Origin: Pinguiococcus pyrenoidosus
Lineage: Eukaryota; Sar; Pinguiophyceae; Pinguiochrysidales; Pinguiochrysidaceae
DNA: 20,756 nt
Reading direction: 5' to 3'
Assembly: GCA_019677205.1 (NCBI GenBank)
Contig: JAAMXY010000733.1
Location: 1-20,756, forward strand
Below the pieces are notes generated by a model, which saw only the letters and a list, made by a program, of their open reading frames with translations, did not search any database and was not told the origin of the DNA. Positions within the stretch are counted from its first letter, which is position 1, and each line of letters opens with the position of its first letter. Position numbers and translations under genes: made by a program. Positions 1 to 10,100 of the stretch are shown piece after piece.

Positions 1-118
1 CACCCACGCCACCCTTTGCAGGACTCGCTTCGCGAGCCTCTCGCCGCGCGCGTCTGACGCCGACGCGGAACGGAGGACAGAACCCACCCAGGAGTACAGA
101 AGTACCCTTTGTCCACCA

Positions 119-349
119 ATGAGCGAGATAAGCTCGGGAAGCGAGCCAATGGGACACCCGGAAGTCCGTCAGTCGGGCGCAGACGGAAAACCGCGAAAAC
201 CGCGAAAAATCTCTCTTCTTATTCTTATTTTCATTGCTCCGAAGGACTTCGGGACTTCGCTTTTCCCGCCATTTTCGCATCTTTGGAAGCAGCAGCGATG
301 CTGTGGTGGACATCCTTCTGGATCACCATCCTCATCCTCGTGTATGTGA
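119..349 (+). promoter_or_regulatory. Possible upstream ORF overlapping the glycosyltransferase start
   Basis: An ATG at 119 opens a 76-codon frame that overlaps the proposed start at 298 in a different frame. Its product resembles nothing known to me. If the mRNA begins before 119, this ORF would be expected to dampen translation of the enzyme; if transcription starts later, it is meaningless. The first 118 bases hold no coding signal I can support. Confidence 0.2.
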
Positions 350-1362
350 GCCCTTTCGTTCCCGGTCCGCTGCTTTGCCTCCGGGCTCTGTGGCGGATCC
401 TGGCCCGCCTGCCTCCTGCGGCGCCTCCTTCGCGGCGTTTGAACGGCGTCAGCGTGGTGGTTCCGGCCAGGAACGAGGCTTCTGGGGTCGTGCTGTCCCT
501 TAGGAGGCTGCAGAGCGCCTCGCGGGGCTCCCTGCCAGTCGAGGTCCTGCTGGTAGACGGCGGCAGCAGCGACGGCACGCCGGAAGCAGTGGAGGCGGCC
601 AAGTTGCCGCGGGTCTCGGTGCTGCGGTACAGTGGCGAACAGGGGCGCGGTGGGGCGATAAAGCTTGGGGTCTCCAGAGCGAAGTACGATGCAATTCTCA
701 TGGTGCATGCAGACATGAAGCTCCCAGACGGTACGATGGGCAGCGCGCTGCAGCTGGCGCGGAAGACAGAGGGAAGCGGTCGCTATGGATGGCCGACTCA
801 TTGAGGTTTCGTACGTAGGATGGGACGTGAGGCTTGAGGAGCGGCTTGCTGCTGGCGACACGGTCCTGACCTTCTTTGCATTTGGGGTCAACCTGGAGGA
901 CGACGACATTCCCGAAGGCGTCGCCGCGAAGCTGAGGAGCACGGCCATGACGGTCAACCTGCGCAGCCGATACCTCTGGTTGCCCTACGGCGACCAGGCG
1001 CTTGCGATACGAAAGGAGATGCTCGAGGAGCTGGGCGGCGTGCCGGACATTCCGCTGATGGAAGATTTTGTGCTGGTATGCCGCGCCCGGGCGCACGCGC
1101 TTCGGAGAGGCCTGCGCTTGCGGTGCGTCGACGGACCAGCGGCTCTGTGCAGTCCTCGCCGGTGGCTCAAGCTGAAGGTGAGAAGGCGATCCGCCGCGAG
1201 AGAAACTTGGCTCCTGTCAGCATCCAATCACGCTGGTGGGGTGACAATCGCCTTTCATAGGTTTGGAAGGTCACGATAATCAATTGGGTCGTCAGCTTCG
1301 CACACATGATCCTGAGGGTCCCACCGGCAACGCTCGCCGGGTGGTACTACGGCAAGCACTGA
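298..1362 (+). CDS. Family-2 glycosyltransferase (TIGR04283-like), three exons
   Basis: Coding exons are 298-730, 819-1177 and 1261-1362, joining in phase to 297 residues. The protein is a GT-A fold family-2 glycosyltransferase that would move a sugar from a nucleotide-sugar donor; the acceptor is unknown. Visible: an N-terminal hydrophobic anchor (about residues 4-20); the start of the fold, VSVVVPARNEA (51-61); the signature DGGSSDGT (87-94); the metal-site motif HAD (137-139); PYGDQ (200-204); and PLMED (223-227). These are the landmarks of the TIGR04283 subfamily, best known from bacteria. Splicing restores the expected LPDGWD junction at residue 145 and the family C-terminus with an NW motif. 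ATG 298 is the first in-frame ATG and places the anchor at the N-terminus. It converges on the gene ending at 1773. Bacterial or endosymbiotic ancestry is inference. Confidence 0.86.
731..818 (+). other. Intron 1 of the glycosyltransferase gene (88 nt)
   Basis: The donor is ACG|GTACGA and the acceptor CGTAG|GA. Without removal the upstream frame runs to a stop at about 804. Removing it joins phase 1 to the downstream frame and gives LPDG followed by WD, the continuity expected in the TIGR04283-like family. Confidence 0.82.
1178..1260 (+). other. Intron 2 of the glycosyltransferase gene (83 nt)
   Basis: The donor is AAG|GTGAGA (near-perfect consensus) and the acceptor TTTCATAG|G, in phase 0. 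The downstream 33-codon exon supplies the family-typical C-terminal helix with Asn-Trp and ends at TGA 1360-1362. Confidence 0.82.
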
Positions 1363-1772
1363 CATCCTGGAGGACGCTGAAAACGAAGCACATCCCTGAT
1401 GGAGAAAGGTGGTTGCTGGTGTGCACTGCGTTGCGTGAAACCGTGCATCAAGCCGCCAGGCCAAGGCCGCGCTCGTTCATTCTGCTCTGTATTGCCTTTC
1501 CGTCCACGACGATGCTGTGAGGATGCTTGTGCACAAGGAGGTGACGTTCCAGAGGCTTCCTTGAGAGAGTGGGAAGGATGTTCGTCCAAGCAAAAAAGAC
1601 AACCGCGAAGGAGTATGGAATCCTAGGTTCCATGGAACGGCTCTGGCAACGAGAAGAAAACTACGGCGGGCCGCCCGCCGCAAGACATGCGCACTGAAGA
1701 GCCTCGGCAGGGGCACAGGCCGAGGCCCAGGCCCCTCCCTCTCAGGTGGCAGCAACAAGGCACCCTTCGCAA
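1363..1772. other. Convergent intergenic spacer, no gene seen
   Basis: These 410 bp lie between two stop codons of genes pointing at each other and should contain both 3' UTRs. The short open frames on both strands have no domain resemblance. A 12-bp palindrome, GTTCCATGGAAC, lies at 1627-1638. I see no clear poly(A) signal. Confidence 0.6.
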
Positions 1773-3112
1773 TCAACCCGTGGTGCCGTTGAGCACGTGA
1801 GTCCAAGTACGCGCCTTCGACTTGATAACGAGGGTTGCCTTGTGAAGGCCGATCTCTCCGGGCTTGTAGATGACGGTGATCTCAGTCGCCTTGTGCGTGT
1901 TGCGACGCTCCAGAGTCCCCGACTGGGGCGTCACCGTGAAGGACGGGCTCGAATCGGCCGTGAAGCCGCAGACGAAGTCCTGGAAGGCCATGGTCGGGTT
2001 CTCCACCATGATCTTGTACGTGCTCCCAGCGACGACGGTGTGCTCCGTGGTCCACATCGCCGGTCCAGGCTGCAGACCCTCAGCGGGCAGCGAGGGACCC
2101 TCCTTCTTGAAGTTTGAGAGGACGCTTCCACTGCCGCTCGGCATGATGTCCGCGAACGGGTCGTCGTTCTTGCGCGTCATGACCGACTCGTCGCCGGAAA
2201 GGTCGTCGAAGTAGCCACGGCTGCCGCCCTGCCGCTGGTGAGCAAAGTTCGAGCCGCCCTCGAGCTCGTCCATCTCGTTGAGCCGCTGGCGCTGCGCGCT
2301 GCGGAGGCCCTGCTGCGTGTGCCAGTTCTCGAGCTGCTGGCGGCGAACGTGCAGCTTGTCCTCGCCGTACTTGTCGACCTTCGACATGCCCTTCTCTTTC
2401 AGGTTCTCGGCGTAGCCCGTTCCCGCCGCCCCGAAGGACAGGATCTGGGTGGATCGCGAGTCCTTCACCAGGCGAGACTGGTCCAGACGCTCCTCGGCCG
2501 TCTTCTTCATGTCCTTGGCCATGATGACCTTGGCCGACTGCGTGTTCTGGCCGGTCACCACCTCCGAGGTGTCAAAGGTCTGCATGGCATTGCCACCATC
2601 GCCCACCACGCCGACCTGGCCATCGCCGCCGTCGAAACCCTCTCCGAAGTCCACGTAGCCATCCATGCTCGTGGCGACGCCTGTGGAAATTGCCCCGTCA
2701 GCGGCAGGATCCGCGCAGAGGCGGCGCAGATCCATCCCCAACACGCAACCCCACAGCCAGACCTTGCGAATCCGCGTCCGTCCGCAACCCGTCCAGCTCG
2801 TGCTCGCGCTCCATCGCCGCTTTTCTAGCGGTTTCGGCGTCCTGGATGGTGCTGAGGTACTTCACGCCGTCCTTGGACGCGTCGCCGTCCAGGTTCTCAA
2901 GGTACGACATGCGCACTTGCGAGGCGCTCCGCATCGGCCGCGCGGGAGCGAGAAAGGCGGCGCTGCGGAGGCCAAGGGGCGGGAAAAGCGGTGAGTGACT
3001 CGGGTTCGGTGGCTGACGCCGGAGAATATCCTGGACACGTGGGCGTGTGCAGCGCTTGGGCGGGCGCGTACCTGCGCCCGAGGAGCACGAAGGCCACGAG
3101 AACGGCCAGCAT
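1773..3112 (-). CDS. Probable plastid-targeted protein with C-terminal Ig-like domain, three exons
   Basis: Coding exons, in transcript order, are 3112-3072, 2962-2763 and 2680-1773, giving 382 residues. The N-terminus is a hydrophobic signal peptide (residues 1-16) followed by Phe17 in the context SAA|FLAP, then a basic, Ser-rich stretch (ARPMRSASQVR). This is the bipartite leader known for proteins imported into red-derived complex plastids. A Gly/Asp-rich segment (GQVGVVGDGGNAM) and a charged helical middle (DKYGEDKLHVRRQQLENW) follow. The last 90 residues (293-382) form a predicted beta-sandwich resembling MSP/ASH-type Ig domains (FTVTPQSGTL, then a VIYKPGE strand). ATG 3112 is the first in-frame ATG after an upstream TGA and has ACC before it. 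I do not recognise the protein and assign no activity. Plastid location is inferred from the leader only. Confidence 0.8.
2681..2762 (-). other. Intron 2 of the plastid-protein gene (82 nt)
   Basis: Minus strand: donor CGCAAG|GTCTGG, acceptor TTTCCACAG|G, with a CTGAC-like branch site just upstream of the acceptor. The phase-1 join produces DADSQG-VATSMDG and keeps the frame open to the stop at 1773. Confidence 0.8.
2963..3071 (-). other. Intron 1 of the plastid-protein gene (109 nt)
   Basis: Read on the minus strand, the donor is GCAG|GTACGC and the acceptor a strong pyrimidine tract ending CTCCGCAG|C. Phase 2 joins to create the SAAFLAP leader motif, which neither exon encodes alone. A weaker in-frame AG at 2927-2928 would delete that motif. 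Confidence 0.78.
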
Positions 3113-4158
3113 GGTGCCAAGCGCGGAAGAAAAGAGCAAAACGAGTGCTGAGAGCGGTTGAAGTACTCAAGCGCCGCAGTTCGGCGTTCGAGAGCGCGCG
3201 TGACGGACGGACGCGAGCGAAAGATGGGCGCAGCTGTGGCCATTCCAAATTTGAAGTTCAAGGCAGATGCCGCTTGAAGTGCCATACAACGCACGGCAAC
3301 CTCAACGGCAAGAACAGCTGACCAGCCAGACGGCGAGTTCAAGGCCACCTCTCGATTCTTGAAATCATTCTTGGAGGGATCAAAAGAAGATGACGAGGCG
3401 TTATAGATCCAAAAAGATCGGAAATGGATGGCGGGCGGGTATTCCAGCATTTCATTCATGGCGGCCAAAAAAAAAGTCTTTTTCATTCATGGCGGGAACG
3501 ATCGCCTCACGAGAAAATGGATCTGTCCGCGGGACCTTCAACAGCGATGGCGCCAGCTCCAATTGAGTGGAGAAAGAGATGGAGACTCTTTGTTTATTAC
3601 TTCCTTCTTCCACTCCTTCTGCCCTTCGACACGAGCCCTAGTCTGGTCAATTCCGGGCTGCGTCAACAGCGCAAGCCAACCTACTTTTAGATAAAAGCGT
3701 TCTTCGCTTCTATCGCCTTCCGGTGTCCTCCATGATCTTCCGTCGCCTCAGAGAGAAGAGCTAGTACTCGGCGAAAATGGGAACGCCCTGCTGCTCGCCC
3801 AATACAGATCATGAGATGGCGGGCTGACGAATTGCGACCTACAACGTGGTTGGAGCGCTGCTCCATCCTCCCAGAAGGCGGCGACCTTGGTCCCACGGCA
3901 CACCTGCCTGGGTCTGGCGTCTGCTGGCAACCAGCAGACTGGACTCGCCCAGTCGCTTTGGTTCTCCTCGAATGCTCACGAGCTACCTCCGGGAGTTCAG
4001 GGCGAACTTCACGGTTTCCTGCAACGAATACATTCGGCAAATCTTAGACATCTCCTCCTTCTTCCTTCTTCCTTCTTCCTTCTTCCTTCTTCCTTCTTCC
4101 TTCTTCCTTCTTCCTTCTCCCTTCTTCCGTCTTCCTTCCGGCGGTGTTGGCGCAATGA
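3113..4158. other. Intergenic region: 5' side of plastid-protein gene and 3' side of UBR gene
   Basis: About 1 kb separates two minus-strand genes in tandem. It holds the CTTCCTT repeat tract (listed separately) and a 14-bp direct repeat, TTCATTCATGGCGG, at 3451-3464 and 3482-3495, with a poly-A run between the copies. Two 88-codon ATG-started frames at 3424-3694 overlap each other and look like nothing known, so I do not call them genes. Confidence 0.55.
4051..4139. repeat. Homopyrimidine tract with (CTTCCTT)8
   Basis: From 4061 to 4116 the heptamer CTTCCTT is repeated eight times without error, with degenerate units continuing to 4139. Bases 4051-4128 are all pyrimidine on the plus strand. 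The tract starts about 20 nt past the UBR stop codon in the direction of transcription, so the UBR mRNA would carry a purine-rich AAGGAAG repeat in its 3' UTR. Confidence 0.95.
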
Positions 4159-7100
4159 CTACGCACGTACCTTTGCCAAGGAATGCGACAAGCAAGCCTC
4201 GTTCAGCTTTGCGTATCGCTCTTGAGAGAGGTGGAGGGGCCTTCCTCGTCGGAGGTTGATGTCTTCTTCGCCAAACGCGTCCACATAAAGGCTGTTTCCG
4301 CGGACGGTGAGGCCGTCGCGGACCAGCAGCACATGGCACTGGTTCACCATGAAGAAGACGCCCACCCCGCGTCCACAGACCATCGCATGCTGCCTCAATG
4401 GGTTCGTCGGAGATCTCCGCCTTTCCCTGGTCACATACCCGCAGAGCAGGCAGATGCAAGGGTCTCCCAGGTTGGAGCTCCCAGGACTCGCTCGGAGGCG
4501 GGCCACAACCGCCTTATGTAGCGTCGTGAAGCTCGTTGGCAGCGGAATCAGAGCCTGTGGAGCCAGCTGACTTGCACGCTCCGTCACCGTGCCTCGTGCA
4601 TGCGCAAGGGGCGGAAAGGGATGATGATCGTACAGCATGTGCGACAGATCCATCACCGGACCGCAGTTGGCGTTCGCCAGAGACCGGCGGATGCGGAGCC
4701 GCTTGATCTCCTTCGCTCCCTTGGTTTCCACCAAGGACCTGCGCAAAGCAAGGACGTGACCGTCGGCCTCGCGAGCAGCATTGATTCCGTACGCAGGTCA
4801 CGAAATCACCACCATACCTGTACGCTTGATCCAGTTCGGCCTGGACCACGTTGGTTTCTTCTGTGTCCCCCGAATCTTCCGACTCGCTCTCGTCGCCGGC
4901 CTCGCCCTCGCCAACCCTGCCGTCGGGAGGGCTCGCAGCGCCGAGGGGAGCGGGTGGCGCCTGACCCGTCCCTTCCTCTCGGAATACCTCGATCGCATCA
5001 GAAGGGTCCGGCCAGTCCGAGAGCATCTCCGCTGGGAGATCCATCGCGAGAACCCGATCGTCCTCGTCGAATTCCGGGTCAGAATCCGATGTGGTCTGGG
5101 CTCCCGGGGCCTCTCCACCCTGCTCCTTCCCTTCATCTGCACAGTCATCGAGTCATCGAGTCATCGAGTCATCGTGAGAAATCCTTGCTCCGCTCCGATG
5201 ATCGTCTTGACTGCCTTCAGTTACACATACCTCCTACGCTCAGCTCCCACCAATTGTCCTGCATCCCAAACCCGTGTCCGAGCGGACCAGGCCCCTCCAG
5301 TCGCGCCATCGCGCTCGCAGCCGCTTGGTCCATGGCCTTCGGCTGCGTACTCTGCAGAATCCCGACGTCACCGCAATGGGCACGCAGCTGTTCCGCCATC
5401 CGCTCGAGAGCCACCAGGGGCGTGAGACCTTCGCAGACCGCGGCGTCGCCCCAGGTCACCAGCGGGGGCAGACCGAGCCACGAGAAGACGGACTCGACCG
5501 CCTCGGACGGATCCGAGGACAGCTTTGACGGGCAGGCATCGTGGCCGAACGCACTTGCGACCAGGATGAGGTGATCGCAGAGCGCGGCGAGACTGCTGAC
5601 GATGCGCCCGGTAAGGTACTGCATGCCGCTCCCCTCGTGAAACGCACTGTGCATCCTACAAGCTTCATCCGATGCCGCGCAGGCCTTGACAAATCGATCA
5701 CAGACGATGCCCATGCTGCTCACGAGGTCCTGAGGGTATCCGTCCTCCGCGGTGGAGAACGCTCGGTACTCCAGCTCCGAGAGTGACAGCGTCTCCAAGA
5801 TGACCTGCCCGACCCTGGCCACGAGGAGCGGGCGCATTCCCGTGAAGCACCTCGTCTTCACATCGAGAGGAGGTAAGAAGAAGGACGTCACGATCGCCAG
5901 CAAAGACAGATCCCACTTGAGCATCGGGCACGAGAAGAGCGGGTGGATCAAAGCATCGGAGAGGCCGTTCGCAATGGCCGCTTTCCGAAGCACCGCCTGC
6001 TGCAGCAGGTGCGATCGGGAAGTCTGCTCGGAAACGCACAGCGATTGCTGCGCCAGAAGCCTGGCCAAGCCCTCCACCTTTGCCCTGTCTTGCGACGGAA
6101 GCTCGCCTCTGAGACTCTCCGGCAGTAGGATGGTCTCGAGGTTAAACAACTCCCTCAGCATGTGGACGGCATGGTTCCGCAGGGCATCCGACGCGGCAAG
6201 CCCGTAGCGGGTGGCCGCAATCATTCTTCGAATGCTCTGCAGTTCGAGCTCGGATCCCGGTCCGTTGTTCGCATACTGCTGGTACGTTCCGTCGCCCGGA
6301 TTCTGCTCGATGCGGATCAGGCCCCACACAATCTTCCCCGTGTCCGGTCTGCTGCAGGCCTGTCTTGTCAGTACCCGCGTCACGCTCATTGACACCGACA
6401 GCGCTGAGCAGCAGATCTGAAACTCCTGCAGCTTGTCAGCAAGGCTGTCGCGCAACTCATGGTACAGGAACCGCTTCCTCCTGTCGCTCGCGACCAGTGG
6501 AAAGACAGGTTCCTCCCGAGTACGCTCGAGCAGCGTGGTCGCCAGCTGCTTCACGCACAGCAGCAGCGCCTCGTTGGGAGAGGACTCGGCCGCGTACGTC
6601 TCACCCAACGCTTCGACCAAGGGCTGCGCGTCGACGGATGGCGCCCTGGGCTGGGCGGTCTCGCGCACGTTGGCGAGGTTCTCCTTCTGCACCTGTTGAA
6701 AGGACGAAGGGATGTGCGGAATCAGCACGTTGACCAGCTGCTTGCAAAGCGGACAGAGCGCTTCGCCCTTGGCGACGTTGCACGCCACGGTCGTCCCTCC
6801 TTCCACCAGCGACGTCTGCGAGGCGAGATATCCATCCCAGCAGGTGTAGTGCACTGCGTGGCCACACGATCCCATGCAGAGCTTCTCCGTTCCCCACTTG
6901 GAGGGCCTCCTGACTTCGCGCGAGGGGGCCAAGATGAAGTGGTTGTCCGAATAGATGGACGCCCAGCCCTTGTCCTTCGCAGGCGCCACAACGCGTCCTC
7001 GACGAGAGCAGGTCTCCTCCACGACCACCTCCCTACCCTCCTCGATTATCTGACACCGAGGGGAAGTCAGGCTGATGCCTTCTCGGAGCTGTGCATGCTC

Positions 7101-10100
7101 TGGATTCACCACCGTGTGCCGCAGCACGGCCGGGTCTCGCGTCGCGAGCTGGCGCTTCCTATGGAGGTGGGCGAAGAGCCCCGATCGCTGAGCGAAGCCC
7201 ATGTACGCGATGGGCTCGTCGGTGTGCGTGTGGCACATGATGCAGACATCAGCGTCTCCGTCGAGGGTCGTCGAGCCCCCCGTCTTCTCCTGGCTTGCGG
7301 ATCTCTCCACGTCCATGGCCTTCGTCTCGCCCGCGTCGGTCTCCTCCAGGTCCCCCATATGAGAGGCAAAGGCCTGCTGGCGTTTCTGCATCTTCCGCAG
7401 GGCAAGGGCCTGAGCGCGCTTCCTCCTCTTGAGACGCTCGGCCTTCTTCGCTTCCGACTCGTCATCCTTTGCTCCACTCGAGTAGCCAAGGGTGGTCAGC
7501 AGCGTTGCTGCCAGGCCACATCCATCAAAGGACCGGTCCGTTGTGGCCATGCCGAAGGTCTCCTGCAGGAACCAGAGCACCCCGCGATGCAAGATGCCGC
7601 CTTCGTCGACCTTCCCCTGCAAGACGTACATGAGGCGCATGATGGACTGGCCATCCTCCTCGCCTTCGACCATGCTCATCGCAAAGCGGGTCCGCTGCGC
7701 GTCGGTCGTCTCTTGGCAGTGGAGCTGATGGATCTGTAGCGTCAGGATCTGCAGCGCTTTCGCGACAAGCCTCGGCGCTCCGAGCTGGAACACAACCTCG
7801 CCATCCGGCCCTTCGGTCTTTCGCACGGCTCGGAAGACGGCATTCCTCGCTGCGGTCAGAGTGATGTCCGAGTAGAGCACGTCGTTGCGGATCGCCTTGA
7901 AGGCCCAGTTGCAGGCAGACGGCGGGGCCGCGACGTAAGGCCGTGGCGGCCAGCGCTTCTTGGCTTTCTTGTCCTTCGAAGGCTTCGCTGCGAGAAGCTC
8001 TTCAAGGCGCCGGGCGGCCGATTCGTGGCTCCTCCGGGGAAGATGCCAGAACGACGGATCGTACAGGTCGCGGTACTCGGCCTTCAGACGGAACAGAGCG
8101 AGCTCGCCCTCCGTCCTTTCGCATAGATCCCCAAGCACGGTGCCAACGAGCGCCTCCGTCACTTCTCCAAGGACTCGCACGGCCTTCAGGATCGCCGAAT
8201 ACGGTAGGTCCTCCTCGATCAAAGCGTGGAGAACTTCGCGGCGCACCGTCTCTTCCAGGGGCATCGGCAACTCCGTGCACACGACGATCAGCGTGTCCAG
8301 GAACGCCTCCACCATTCCCAAGAGGAACTCTCGAGACGAGTTCCGATTCGGCAACAGCGCGGCTTCCTCCTTCTCCACCTCGCTCTCCAGATTGAGCAGC
8401 AGTTCAGCCGAGAGGAACTTGTTCATCATGAAGGCCACGCCGAAGTCCACGCCACGCTTCAGCCTCGCGAGGACGAGCAGCCCGAACTGGATGCACCGAA
8501 TGTCGGGATCGCGCAGGAGGCGGCAGAAGGGAGGGAGGCCGTAGCTTGCCATCATGTGCTCGAACTGCAGTCCATTGCGACGGAACATGTGCAACCCGCT
8601 GAGCGCCGACACGCACAGGCTCCTCAACGGGAAATCACAGAGCAGAGCCGCATCAGAGAAGCCCAGGTCAAGGACCTCGAGCAGCTCCCCGAACGAGCAT
8701 GTGGCGTCGTCAAAGCTTCCGAGAGACGTCACTGCGAGCCCGATGAAGCGATGGAATGGGGTGTGGATACTATTCTCGGTTCGCAAGATGTTCTGGTTGC
8801 GGAAGAGAGCCGTGGGATCGTCCACGTGGACGAACATCCGGCAGAGCGCGCTACTCGGCTCATCGAAGCTCTCGCGCCGCGTGCCATCAATGATCCGGAG
8901 CTGGGCCATCGTTTGCGAGAAGAGCTTGGCCCAGTCCGCCTGGCCCGCGGGGTCCACGGGCAAGTCTTCTGCAGCTGCAGCCGCAGCGCTCTCCAGGAGG
9001 CCCTTGAAAAACGTCAACGAGAAGTCTCCCATCGCCAAGGCCATGTTGAAGGCATTCGCCCAGCGCATCGTCTCGAACTCAACGTGGGAGCCGACCTGCC
9101 TTGCGAACGGATCCATCAAATGCAGCTGTCGGAAGATGAGGAGGACGCACTCCAGGACGCGTCTATTTCTCACGAGAAGCGTCGCTGCGCCCGGGGCTCT
9201 GAAGCAGTGGCAGAGGTCCGACATGCCGCAGCTGTTGTACCTCGAGTGCATGACGAAGGGATCCTCCAGCCAGGCGTTTTCCATCGCGCTAGTCAAGTCG
9301 ACTTGCGAGTTGCCTTGATTGCGACGGAATCGGCTCTCGGTGAGCGCGCTTGGCGGGTTGCGCTTGGCGGTGTCGAAGGCCCGCTTGAGCGACTTCGCCA
9401 GCACCGAGACGACGTCTTCAAAGCCTTCACGGTCACCGTCCGCGCGGCAGAGGTGCGTCACGACAGAGGGCGTCGTGAAGATCTGCACGGTAATGTTGAA
9501 AGCCGAGTCCCTTTCCACGCCGACGCCGTGTGCGAAGTGGTCTGACAGAAGCGGGTATACGGCCCTCAGCGCCTCGGCGCACTTGACGCGGAAGAACACG
9601 GTGTCCGCAAGCATCTTCATGAGAAACGCATGAACCGCCTTCCTCAGAGTCTTGGGCAGCAGCGGGTCGCTCATCCAGAGCATCACCAGCGCTGTTGATG
9701 GCGCCTTGAACTGCTCCCGAGAGGCCCAGAACCTTTCGACATGCGGCGGTCTGAAGCGAGCGATGTGCGGCGTGGCCACGAGCTCTAGGGCGCCGTCGCC
9801 GCCGACTTCTTCGGCCAGACCTAGGCGTCCGCTCGCAAAGCGCTTCCGGTCATCGCCGGGGGGCTCGTTGAGCGCCACGAACACCTCTCCTATGATGCGC
9901 ATGACGCCGTCGTTGATCCCGGCCAGCTCGGTGAGTGCGTCAAGCAAGCTCTGGGCCAACGAATGCTTTAGCAGCTCCGCTCCAGTGCAGACGGACGTGA
10001 TGACGGCATCCTTGTACGCTTGGCCCAGGCAGTAGCGGGCGTACTCGAAGGATCGAGCCCTCGGGATCCGGATGTGCTCGGCATTCCCGTAGTTGACCTC

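Noticed and set aside
2926-2962. Alternative acceptor at 2927-2928 for the plastid-protein intron 1
   Set aside because: It is in frame but has a purine-rich context, while the acceptor at 2963-2964 has a strong pyrimidine tract and yields the import motif.
3846-4259. Plus-strand frames encoding repeated Ser-Phe-Leu-Pro units
   Set aside because: The repeats are a direct translation of the CTTCCTT microsatellite; all three plus frames are open there for that reason.
4600-5574. Plus-strand 324-codon open frame
   Set aside because: Antisense across three UBR exons and two introns that are well supported; Arg/Pro/Ser-rich shadow product.
6459-9545. Two long plus-strand open frames (426 and 439 codons at 6459-7739 and 8226-9545)
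   Set aside because: They lie wholly antisense to the UBR gene, begin at or follow its codon-phase bias, and show no domain; they are shadows of a GC-rich coding strand.
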